Source: Thermomicrobiales bacterium
Lineage (GTDB): Bacteria > Chloroflexota > Chloroflexia > Thermomicrobiales > UBA6265
Direction of reading: 5' to 3'
Assembly (NCBI GenBank): GCA_030446955.1
Contig: JAUJMG010000071.1
Coordinates: forward strand, 3,497-14,568
DNA length: 11,072 bases
Shown here piece after piece: positions 1-6,376 of the stretch. Below the pieces are notes generated by a model. The model ran no database searches. It was given only the letters and a program-made list of their open reading frames with translations, and was not told the DNA's origin. Within the stretch, counting starts at the first letter, position 1. Every line of letters starts with the position of its first letter. A program made the position numbers and the translations under genes.

Positions 1-870
1 TCGGTCGCGCCCTGTGCCTCCGTTGACATAGTCCGAGGCACTCGCGCCCGCCAACCTACCCTCGGCGAGGGCAACGGCCACGTCACAGATGCCAGCGGTG
101 TCGCCAGCGACGAAGATGCCGTCGACGGTGGTGCTCAGGGTGTTATCCCTGATGAGCACAAACCCTCCAAGGGGGGCAGTGTAGGCGCCGGCACAACCGG
201 CCATAAAGGCAAGCGCGGCGTCCGGTTGCCGCCCCACCGCGATCACCAGAATATCGGCGTTATACCTGGTCCCTCGTAGGGTCACGGCACGAATGCCGTC
301 GCTTCCCTCAGCGACCACCGCGTCGTGGTCCTCAACCGGATCGAAGACCGCGACGACCTCTCCCCCGGCCAGGCGGATGTCCTCCGCCACCTCGACCGCT
401 TCCGGTCCATCACCAAGGACGACGAACCGGCTTCCGGGCAGCACGCGATGAACGTGGAGCAGGAGTTGAACCGCACGGGCGGAGAACACCCCCGGCAGCG
501 ATCCACCCGCGAACCTGAACGGGAGGTCGGTCGAGCCGGTCGCAAGCACAATTGCTTCGGCTCGGAGATGGTACGCACCGGATGGTCCGCTTACCGCTAG
601 GACCTTGTCCTTGAAAAGTCCCCAGGCGAGGGAGGATGGCCGCACGTCCACCCCAGCATCGTCCGCCTCCGCAAGCAGGTCTGTAGCGAGTGCCGCCGGC
701 CCCAGGGGCCGGCAACCGGTCCCTACCATGACCTCAGTTAGGCGATAGCGAAGCTGGCCGCCAGGCGTCTGGTTCTCGTCGATAAGGACCGTGCGGGCAC
801 CACCGCGAGCCGACTCGATCGCCGCGCTGAGCCCAGCTGGTCCGCCACCGACGACCGCCACGTCGGTCAT
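1..870 (-). CDS. FAD/NAD(P)-dependent oxidoreductase, HcnB/SoxA-like subunit (C-terminus beyond left edge)
   Basis: The frame is open for 290 codons from ATG 868-870 to the left edge, so the C-terminus is missing. Visible motifs: an N-terminal Rossmann FAD motif G8-x-G10-x-x-G13 with the ribose-binding acidic residue at D31/E32; PGGQL at 36-40; an ATGS turn at 110-113; a second nucleotide-binding strand VVLGDGPEAVE at 150-160; and the FAD-closing motif IFVAGDTAG at 252-260. This order fits the two-dinucleotide-domain pyridine nucleotide-disulfide oxidoreductase fold used by the FAD subunits of hydrogen cyanide synthase (HcnB), opine oxidases and heterotetrameric sarcosine or hydroxyproline dehydrogenases. 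The ATG lies 2 nt after the stop of the upstream [2Fe-2S] gene, so the two are almost certainly co-transcribed and translationally coupled. By family precedent such proteins oxidise an amine or amino acid together with a small ferredoxin-like subunit. The substrate cannot be read here. NADH-dependent ferredoxin reductase function is a less likely alternative. Confidence 0.85.
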   Translation of the reverse strand, partial: MTDVAVVGGGPAGLSAAIESARGGARTVLIDENQTPGGQLRYRLTEVMVGTGCRPLGPAALATDLLAEADDAGVDVRPSSLAWGLFKDKVLAVSGPSGAYHLRAEAIVLATGSTDLPFRFAGGSLPGVFSARAVQLLLHVHRVLPGSRFVVLGDGPEAVEVAEDIRLAGGEVVAVFDPVEDHDAVVAEGSDGIRAVTLRGTRYNADILVIAVGRQPDAALAFMAGCAGAYTAPLGGFVLIRDNTLSTTVDGIFVAGDTAGICDVAVALAEGRLAGASASDYVNGGTGRDR

Positions 871-872
871 CT

Positions 873-1271
873 TCACGCCGGGCGGTCCATTGGCACACTC
901 CCTGCCGATCCATCCACCGCGGAGCTCCACGAGCCGACGCCGCGTTGGGTGACCACGTGTGCTCCCTCCCGGACTGGCTCCAAGCAGGCACGGACGTTCG
1001 TGACCCCGTCAACGGTCATGAGGCAGTCGGAGCAGCGCCCGACGAGACAATACCCCCCGCGCGCCTCGCCGAACCTGGGCATGGTGCGGAACACGCGGAT
1101 GCCGGCGGCTAGGAGCGCCGCGACGATCGGTTCCCCGGCTCGGCCAGCCACTGGCATCCCATCGAGGGTGAAATGCACCGTCGCCGCGGGCGGCAGAGGT
1201 CCGAGGATAGGATGGTCCAACAGGCGGCGTGGGCTGTGCGCCTGTCGATCGTTGTCGGAAGGTGCACACAT
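873..1271 (-). CDS. Small (2Fe-2S)-binding protein, HcnA-like dehydrogenase subunit
   Basis: 132 aa. Residues about 30-110 look like a plant-type ferredoxin fold (Fer2_4 type). A beta-strand pair (VHFTLDGMPVAGRAGEPI) is followed by the cluster cysteines C75-x4-C80-x2-C83-x12-C96, the spacing used by small subunits of sarcosine, hydroxyproline and cyanide-forming dehydrogenases. It would pass electrons from, or structurally support, the FAD subunit encoded 2 nt downstream. The ATG at 1269-1271 is supported by a GGAGG ribosome site 9 nt upstream. The last 20 or so residues are low in structure and poorly conserved in type. A third, amine-oxidase-like subunit would be expected in a complete complex; it is not in the window and could lie beyond the left edge. 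Confidence 0.85.
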   Translation of the reverse strand: MCAPSDNDRQAHSPRRLLDHPILGPLPPAATVHFTLDGMPVAGRAGEPIVAALLAAGIRVFRTMPRFGEARGGYCLVGRCSDCLMTVDGVTNVRACLEPVREGAHVVTQRGVGSWSSAVDGSAGSVPMDRPA

Positions 1272-1680
1272 GGAGCAGGTCCTCCGGACCCAAGGCGTGG
1301 GACCCGCACGGTGCCAGAGAAATCATGCCAGCCGCTGGACGACAGCAGGATCATGGCACCCGACTTTTGTCGCCGTCAACCGGCAGTTTGTTTGAGGGAT
1401 GCAGGACCGGAAGTCAGGCATTCGGGTTCGGATGGTGAGGTCTTCGAGTGGCAGCGTATTTGCGTTTCCGGTTTCGTTATCGGTGGATCAGCGTCGGTTC
1501 TTCGTCCGAGGGTTTGCTCAAGATCGACGGACATCGTCCACGTCCCAAGGGAAAGGTCTGACGAGGAGGTGGGGGAAGCCATCGCGGTGACCGCCGATCC
1601 ACACGACTGCAAGCGAACAGCAGCACGCCGCCAGCAGCAGGCGCCGGGTGCTCGGCTTATCGGTGTAATGGGGGAGATCC
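1272..1680. other. Divergent intergenic region, no convincing gene
   Basis: This 409-bp gap separates the minus-strand Fe-S operon from the plus-strand excisionase-like gene. It holds the candidate minus-strand promoter at 1350-1379 and a GGGGAG ribosome site (1671-1676) for the gene at 1681. No strong plus-strand promoter was found by eye. Reading frames crossing it lack protein-like composition and recognisable domains. A short GTG-started frame at 1448-1561 is discussed as a finding. Confidence 0.6.
1350..1379 (-). promoter_or_regulatory. Candidate sigma-70-type promoter for the Fe-S/FAD operon
   Basis: On the minus strand a -35 TTGACG (1374-1379) is followed after 18 bp by a -10-like CATGAT (1350-1355, 4 of 6 consensus bases). 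The predicted start leaves a leader of about 70 nt before the ATG at 1271. The match is moderate; a second CATGAT at 1322-1327 has no good -35. Confidence 0.4.
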
Positions 1681-1950
1681 ATGGGAGCGGGAACCAGGGA
1701 CGAGATCGTGGGCGACTCGTCGGGTGACCGCGGGCGCTACCTGTCTGCCAAGGAGGCGGCCGACCTGCTAGGGGTGAACCGCGCCACCGTCATCAACTGG
1801 GCTCGTCAAGGGAAGTTCGGCGGCTTTCAGTATGGCCAGCGGGGCATCTATCGCTTCGAGCGTCAGGAGATTTTGGAGTTCATCGACCGATCTCGTATCC
1901 CGTTGCCTCTCGAAAGTGACGCGAGCGGCGAGCGGGAGGCGGCGCTGTAA
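1681..1950 (+). CDS. Helix-turn-helix DNA-binding protein, excisionase (MerR-like) family
   Basis: 89 aa. Residues about 20-70 form a typical HTH_17/excisionase winged-helix unit: YLSAKEAADLLGVNRATVINW (19-39), the wing with a basic G-x-x-R-I/Y-RF segment, and the closing helix RQEILEFID. The N-terminal 18 residues and the C-terminal tail are polar and probably disordered. ATG 1681 has a GGGGAG site 4 nt upstream. Such proteins bind DNA as recombination directionality factors or as small transcription regulators. No integrase or attachment site is present, so a regulatory role is more likely. Its place between a divergent oxidoreductase operon and an aminotransferase makes it a candidate local regulator, but that is inferred from position only. 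Confidence 0.75.
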   Translation: MGAGTRDEIVGDSSGDRGRYLSAKEAADLLGVNRATVINWARQGKFGGFQYGQRGIYRFERQEILEFIDRSRIPLPLESDASGEREAAL

Positions 1951-2097
1951 CGATTCAAACATAGGCGGCGCGCCCTGCTCGCAGGAGCGTGTCCTCTGTG
2001 CTGGCCGCTGACGTTCTCCTGCCCGTCGACCCCACTCTCTGACTGTAGTCCGACATTCTCGTGCACTCGGCCCTTGATCGGGTCGATAGGCCGGCTT

Positions 2098-2106
2098 TGC
2101 TATACT
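2098..2106 (+). promoter_or_regulatory. Extended -10 promoter of the aminotransferase gene
   Basis: TGC followed by TATACT (2101-2106) is an extended -10 element (TGn plus 5 of 6 consensus bases). There is no good -35 at 16-18 bp, as is usual for extended -10 promoters; a TTGATC at 2074-2079 is too far (21 bp). The predicted start near 2113 gives a leader of about 110 nt containing a possible imperfect hairpin around 2138-2157. No known riboswitch class was recognised in the leader. Confidence 0.5.
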
Positions 2107-2222
2107 CGGCGTCGCGAAACCGGCGGCAACATCGGAGGGCCTGGGGCAGGCGCCCTGAAGGTCTGGTTGCCCCCGTGGCCCGAGCACAAGGGCTAATATC
2201 GACCATGCGAGGAGGTCACGGG

Positions 2223-3641
2223 ATGGTTCGAGAGATCCTGAGTGGAGACGGCCAGGCGGGCACTGCGGTGGTGGATGCCGTCAGTCCGGCGGGGATCGAG
2301 CAGGAGGCGCTCGATCACGTTTGGATCCACATGCAGCCCTGGCACGAGCTGGCTGAGAACGACGGCCTGCACGTCTTTGAACGGGGCGAGGGGAGTACGC
2401 TCTGGGACACCCGGGGCCGGGCGTACTTAGACGGTATCGCCGGACTCTGGGTGGTGAACGCGGGGCATGGCCGCCGCGAGATCGCTGAGGCGATGGCCGA
2501 GCAGGCAGGCAAGCTCGCCTACGCGTCCGCAATGTCGTTCACCACTCCTCCGGCTGCCCAGCTCGCGCATACGCTGGCCGAATTGACTCCAGGGGATCTC
2601 AATCGGGTCTTTTTCTGCTCTGGCGGCTCTGAGGCGGTGGAAACCGCGGTCAAGATCGCCAAGCAGGTCCAAGCGATGCGCGGCTTCCCCCGTCGCTACA
2701 AGGTCATCGCTCGCCGAGGTTCCTATCACGGCATGACGATGGGCGCGATGAGCTTGACCGCCACCCGTAACGAAACCTACTTCGGTCCGTTCATGTATGG
2801 CGTCTCCCACGTCCCGCATCCGAACCGGTATCGCTCCGATTTCGGCGTTGAGGGGGAGCAGGCGGACATCATGGCCGGCCGCTACGTCGAGCAGGAGATT
2901 GAGAACCAGGGGCCGGAAACGGTTGCCTGCGTGATCGGCGAGCCCGTCTCCTCCGCGGCAGGGGTCCACGTGCCCTCGCCGACCTACTGGCGGATGTTGC
3001 GCGAGATCTGCGACCGGCACGGCGTCCTGATGATTTGCGACGAGGTCATCAACGGCTTTGGCCGGACCGGCAAGATGTTCGCAACGGAGCACTTCGGCAT
3101 CGTTCCTGACATCATGACAATCGCTAAGGGGCTCTCATCGGGGTACGCTCCGATCGCCGCGGCAATCGTGCGGGACTCGGTCTTCGACAACTTCAAGCAG
3201 CAGGGCACCGTTGCCATGGGCCACCTGCTCACGTTCGGCGGGCATCCGGTGGCGGCTGCAGCGGCCGAGCGCAATCTCCAAATCTTCGCCGACGAGAATC
3301 TGGTCCAGCAGAGCGCCGAGAAGGGCGAGTACCTCAAGGCTCGGCTAGAGGAGTTGCGCAGTCACCCCTCCGTTGGGGATGTGCGTGGGGTCGGACTGCT
3401 CTGTGCCATCGAGTTGGTCAGGAGCAAGGCAAACAAGACCAAGTGGGGCAAGGAGTCGACCTTCACCAAGCGGGTCAACGCGCTGCTCATGGAGCGCGCC
3501 TTCATCACCCGTACCTGGGAGGTGATGCACTTTGCGCCGCCGTTGGTCGTGACCCGCGACGAGATCGACCGCATGGTAGCGATCGCCGACGAGGCGCTGA
3601 CGATTGCTGAACGCGAGCACGAGACGGAGTTGGAAGCCTAA
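2223..3641 (+). CDS. Class III (omega) aminotransferase, PLP-dependent
   Basis: 472 aa, full length for the family. It transfers an amino group from an omega-amino acid or amine to a keto acid acceptor, usually pyruvate, in the cytosol. Visible features: the substrate-side WLDxxG-like start (DTRGRAYLDGIAGLWVVNAG), the PLP phosphate-binding GGSEAVETAVK, SYHGMTMGA, the cofactor-ring aspartate D273 in ICDEVINGFGRTG, the Schiff-base lysine K302 in IAKGLSSGY, and a downstream TFGGHPVA segment. An upstream in-frame GTG/ATG extension to 2061 exists, but ATG 2223 is chosen because AGGAGG (2210-2215) lies 7 nt upstream and the family homology starts near residue 20. The -10 element at 2101-2106 also lies inside the longer version. 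The closest family types by style are beta-alanine/taurine/putrescine-pyruvate aminotransferases; the substrate is not determinable. The nearby amine-oxidising-type FAD/Fe-S pair would fit a joint catabolic role. Confidence 0.93.
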   Translation: MVREILSGDGQAGTAVVDAVSPAGIEQEALDHVWIHMQPWHELAENDGLHVFERGEGSTLWDTRGRAYLDGIAGLWVVNAGHGRREIAEAMAEQAGKLAYASAMSFTTPPAAQLAHTLAELTPGDLNRVFFCSGGSEAVETAVKIAKQVQAMRGFPRRYKVIARRGSYHGMTMGAMSLTATRNETYFGPFMYGVSHVPHPNRYRSDFGVEGEQADIMAGRYVEQEIENQGPETVACVIGEPVSSAAGVHVPSPTYWRMLREICDRHGVLMICDEVINGFGRTGKMFATEHFGIVPDIMTIAKGLSSGYAPIAAAIVRDSVFDNFKQQGTVAMGHLLTFGGHPVAAAAAERNLQIFADENLVQQSAEKGEYLKARLEELRSHPSVGDVRGVGLLCAIELVRSKANKTKWGKESTFTKRVNALLMERAFITRTWEVMHFAPPLVVTRDEIDRMVAIADEALTIAEREHETELEA

Positions 3642-3671
3642 CGTTTCCCCGGTGGGGTGATCCGAGATCTG

Positions 3672-3708
3672 ATGCGAAGGGCGAGCCGGCGAGGCTCGCC
3701 CTTCGCAT
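3672..3708. terminator. Perfect 16-bp hairpin between convergent genes
   Basis: Arms 3672-3687 and 3693-3708 are exact reverse complements (starting ATGCGAAG) around a 5-nt loop GGCGA. It lies 31 nt after the aminotransferase stop and 47 nt after the MFS stop on the other strand, so it can end both transcripts. Neither side has a T-run, so termination efficiency is uncertain; an mRNA-stabilising or Rho-assisting role is possible. Confidence 0.75.
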
Positions 3709-3754
3709 GCCCAGCACGATGCTAGCCGGGTGCTGCCGATGGAGGGTTGCCCAA

Positions 3755-5101
3755 TCAGCTTGCCGCGGTGGTCGTGGCTGAGGAATGGTCTGGAGCCAGA
3801 TTATCTGGAGGTCGGCGGAGTGTGGAGATTGCGAGGGCGGCGGCGGCCAGGCTGACGAGGCCGGCGAGAAGCGCGAGTGCTGCGCTCGGTCCAACCGCCT
3901 GCTCAAGGAGTGGACCGAGCAAGGCTCCTGTTAATCCCCCTGCTGCGGATGCTGTAAGAACAACCGCGTAGAACCGTCCGTAGGTCCCAGCCGGCAGCCG
4001 GTTTTGGAAGTAGGTCAAGGCAGGAACTTCGGACAGTTCCGCGAGGAAGCCCGCGGCGAGGAGTCCGGCCAGGGCCGGCATGGGCCGGTCGATTGCGCCG
4101 AAGAGGGCAATGCCTACCGCGCCTGCGGCTTCCGCGCCGGCTACGAGGTATAGGGTGGTGTGACTGCCGTACGTCCCACTCCCAGCAACGGCGTTGCCGA
4201 GGAAGAATCCCAGTGCCACGACCGCGAAACAGAGCCCAACGCCGCCCTCGCCAAGCCCGAGGTCACGCGAGCGGACCGGAAAGAGCGTAATCACGCTTTG
4301 GATGAGGATCGAGATCGTGATCGTCATGCCGGCATAGCCGATCACGTCGGAGCGGCGCAGGAGCTGACGGTAGCCGGCCCGATCCTGGCCTGTCGTCGCG
4401 GCAACGTTTGCGTCGGCCGTGTTCACCGCTGGGTCGCTCTCGACCGTTAGCTGCGGACTTTGGCGCATCCGTCCGGGGCTGGTGCGGGAGACCGCCAGCG
4501 CAACGACCAGGAAGGTGACGCTGTTGAGGAGGAAGAGCGGTGTCGAGCCAATGAGGGCGAACGCGAGCCCGCCAAGGGCCGCCCCGCCAAACTGTGCCGT
4601 CGTGGACGTCATGCCGTAGAGCGCGTTGGCAGCTCCACGCTGCTCCGGCTGGACCACATCCATGAACCGGACCATCATTGCTGGCCGCGCGACGGTCTGC
4701 GACGTCTCGAGCGCGAAGACGAGCGCGTAGAGGAGCCACAACTGGGGAACAGCGGTGAGGAGGACGAAGGATGCGGCAATCGCCGCCATGAGGAGTTGGG
4801 TCGTGACGAGCAGGCGGCGCCCAGGGAAGCGGTCCACGAGCGAGCCCGCGGCGCCTTGGAGGACCAAGGGGGGCAGCATTCGCATCGCAAGGAGACCGCC
4901 CACACCGAAGGAGCCTTCGCCGAGTCGATACGACAGTTCAACGAGGGCGACCGTATTGAACCAGTCGCCAATGACCGAAACGGCGCCGCCGCCAAGGAGC
5001 AGCGCGGGGTCGCGCTGACCGATTATTGTTCGGTAGCGGTCCGCCGCAGCACGTAGGCGAGCCCAGGGGCTAGGACCGGCAGGGAGTGCCTCAAGGGACA
5101 C
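3755..5101 (-). CDS. MFS transporter, 12 TM, drug/siderophore exporter-like (DHA3/MFS_3 type)
   Basis: 448 aa from the chosen start. Twelve hydrophobic segments are visible: six before and six after a polar loop of about 50 residues rich in Ser/Thr/Asp. The cytoplasmic loop between TM2 and TM3 carries a motif A-like GSLVDRFPGRRLL, and TM4 reads LWLLYALVFALETSQTVARPA. This arrangement fits H+-driven exporters of the DHA3 group (macrolide and enterobactin exporter relatives) acting in the cytoplasmic membrane. The substrate is unknown. The frame also allows TTG at 5108-5110, but GTG 5099-5101 is preferred because a GGCGAG site lies 9 nt upstream of it and abuts the TTG. The polar C-terminal tail (PDNLAPDHSSATTT) is unremarkable. 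It is convergent with the aminotransferase and preceded by a hairpin, so it may have its own promoter. Confidence 0.88.
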   Translation of the reverse strand: MSLEALPAGPSPWARLRAAADRYRTIIGQRDPALLLGGGAVSVIGDWFNTVALVELSYRLGEGSFGVGGLLAMRMLPPLVLQGAAGSLVDRFPGRRLLVTTQLLMAAIAASFVLLTAVPQLWLLYALVFALETSQTVARPAMMVRFMDVVQPEQRGAANALYGMTSTTAQFGGAALGGLAFALIGSTPLFLLNSVTFLVVALAVSRTSPGRMRQSPQLTVESDPAVNTADANVAATTGQDRAGYRQLLRRSDVIGYAGMTITISILIQSVITLFPVRSRDLGLGEGGVGLCFAVVALGFFLGNAVAGSGTYGSHTTLYLVAGAEAAGAVGIALFGAIDRPMPALAGLLAAGFLAELSEVPALTYFQNRLPAGTYGRFYAVVLTASAAGGLTGALLGPLLEQAVGPSAALALLAGLVSLAAAALAISTLRRPPDNLAPDHSSATTTAAS

Positions 5102-5130
5102 GTTGGTCAACTCGCCGAGTGTTCTTGGGG

Positions 5131-5184
5131 CTCGGAGCAGGAAGCGCCGGCCTGATTGCCGACGCTTCCTGCGGTAAGCCCGAG
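5131..5184 (-). terminator. Long hairpin between the zinc-ribbon gene and the MFS gene
   Basis: Arms 5137-5151 and 5158-5172 pair over 15 positions with one mismatch around the 6-nt loop CTGATT. An outer CTCGG (5131-5135)/CCGAG (5180-5184) stem adds five pairs. The hairpin starts 23 nt after the minus-strand stop of the zinc-ribbon gene and lies just upstream of the MFS start. No T-run follows on the minus strand. It could terminate the upstream transcript or act in the MFS leader. Confidence 0.6.
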
Positions 5185-5206
5185 GGTATGTCTCTTCGTC
5201 TTTGGC

Positions 5207-5620
5207 TCATCGCCCGCGACGCTGGTTGAAGCAGTCACGGCAGTAGACGGGGCGGTCCCCCCGAGGGACGAAGGGCACCATCGTCTCTGTGCCACAGGCA
5301 TCGCAGACCGCGGGAAAGAGTTGACGTGGGCCGCCGGCAGGGCTGGGTCCGAAGCCTCGGGCGAATCCGCCGGCGGCCCCTCCGGTCTCGACGCCTCCGT
5401 AGGTGCCGTGGATCCGCTCAAGCCCAGCGGCACCCCGGACATCGTAGTTGGCAATGAGGTCCGCGTTGCGTTCGGCTCGCCGTTGAGCCCGGCAATCGGC
5501 ACACCGTACCGGAGGCCGGAAGCCCCGTTCCCGGTAGAATGTCTGCTCGTCGACGCTGAAGGTAAATGACGCCTGGCAGTCCTCGCAGGTTAGCCGCTCA
5601 TCTTTGGCGTCCGTCCCCAT
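5207..5620 (-). CDS. Double zinc-ribbon protein (zinc-binding domain plus C-terminal CxxC ribbon)
   Basis: 137 aa. The N-terminal unit has C12-x2-C15 and C40-x2-C43 around SFTFSVDEQTFYRERGFRPP, the pattern of the 'probable zinc-binding' zf-Tbcl family, followed by a basic CRAQRR. The C-terminal unit has C106-x2-C109 and C127-x2-C130 around ETMVPFVPRGDRPVYC, a second ribbon common in CxxC-rich small proteins of Chloroflexota and candidate phyla. A Gly/Ala/Pro-rich linker of about 35 residues joins them. ATG 5618-5620 is chosen because GGGGAG lies 9 nt upstream; the frame extends to a GTG at 5656 without a ribosome site. Two Zn2+ ions are expected. The molecular role is unknown in this family; nucleic-acid or ribosome binding is a reasonable guess because the tails are Arg-rich. 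Confidence 0.88.
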   Translation of the reverse strand: MGTDAKDERLTCEDCQASFTFSVDEQTFYRERGFRPPVRCADCRAQRRAERNADLIANYDVRGAAGLERIHGTYGGVETGGAAGGFARGFGPSPAGGPRQLFPAVCDACGTETMVPFVPRGDRPVYCRDCFNQRRGR

Positions 5621-5848
5621 CCGCTTCTGCTCCCCAACCGTTGCCCTCGACTGCACTGTCTGCCACGGTCATCACGAGAGTTGTGGTCTGGTGCCGGACT
5701 GAGGCTGTCCTTCACCCCTGAATGACCGGCCTCGCTTCGCCCTTCGCTCGGTGCCGGTCCATGAGAGCCCGAATCTCCGGAGTGGTTGGCAGTCCTTAGG
5801 CGACCGACCACCGGCAGACAAGGGCGAGGGGTGGTGTGGCTAGGGCCG

Positions 5849-6055
5849 TCAGGCGGCGATGTCGTAGCCCGCTTCGGCTATTCCGTCCCGGATCTGGTCG
5901 TCCGAGACTGAGCCATCATGGCGGACGGTAACGAGCTTGTTCTCCAGGTTCACGTCGACCTCAGCGACGCCGGATAGCTTGGTCAACTCCTCCATGATGG
6001 CGCGGACGCAGTGGTCGCAACTCACGTCGGGGACACGATAGATCTGCTCGTCCAT
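5849..6055 (-). CDS. Heavy-metal-associated (HMA) domain protein, CopZ-like
   Basis: 68 aa, the length of a single ferredoxin-like HMA domain. The metal-binding motif is D10-V-S-C13-D-H-C16 at the start of helix 1, followed by VRAIMEELTKLSGVAEVDVNLENKLVTVRHD, the usual beta-alpha-beta pattern. Such proteins carry Cu(I) (or Zn/Cd) in the cytosol and hand it to P-type ATPases or sensors. The usual Met before the CxxC is replaced by Val. ATG 6053-6055 is preferred over an upstream in-frame extension because the domain starts here and a weak GAGAAG site precedes it. No copper ATPase or CsoR gene is adjacent, so it is probably an orphan chaperone. Confidence 0.88.
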   Translation of the reverse strand: MDEQIYRVPDVSCDHCVRAIMEELTKLSGVAEVDVNLENKLVTVRHDGSVSDDQIRDGIAEAGYDIAA

Positions 6056-6376
6056 AGGGACTTCTCTTTCACTCCTGCCAGCTGTATCGAAGCAATTCGT
6101 CGGTTTGATGAAGAACCGAAGTTTAGCACTTATTGTGCGGTCGCCAGCCGCAACCAAGGGTCCAGCCAGCAAGCGGGCGGAGACGGAGTAAACAGCCGAG
6201 CCACGGAACATGTTGCCCGTCCATCACGCTTCAACCGAGCGAGCCGTGGTACCTTCGGATGAGTGAAGCAAAGCTCGTGCCGCGCCGAGGCCGAGTAAAT
6301 TTGCTCTACCTGTGGAGCGGCCCGCGTGGATGGTTCCCGAACATGTATGCCCATCCGGGAGAAGGAGTCAGAACAG
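6056..6376. other. Divergent intergenic region between HMA protein and peptidase genes
   Basis: This 321-bp stretch carries the leaders of both divergent genes. It has a more AT-rich patch at about 6090-6140 and an inverted repeat TCGGTT-N8-AACCGA (6100-6105/6114-6119) about 45 bp upstream of the HMA start codon, which could be an operator or a leader hairpin. A weak minus-strand promoter candidate is TTGGTT-17-AATAAG. No clear plus-strand promoter was seen. No additional gene is supported. Confidence 0.4.

Noticed and set aside
1376..1612. Minus-strand 78-aa open frame in the divergent gap
   Set aside because: No ribosome site, no domain, and it overlaps the candidate promoter of the Fe-S operon.
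1681..1950. Integrated element marked by the excisionase-like gene
   Set aside because: No integrase, recombinase, tRNA-type attachment site or flanking repeat is visible in the window.
2061..2222. Longer start for the aminotransferase
   Set aside because: The extension is Arg-rich and unlike the family, contains the promoter -10, and the internal ATG 2223 has an ideal AGGAGG site.
2427..3092. Long minus-strand open frame opposite the aminotransferase
   Set aside because: It is a shadow of a clearly coding plus-strand gene with intact catalytic motifs; GC-rich codon bias keeps the opposite frame open.
4460..5056. 198-aa plus-strand open frame opposite the MFS gene
   Set aside because: Highly charged, low-complexity product antisense to a convincing 12-TM transporter; a shadow frame.
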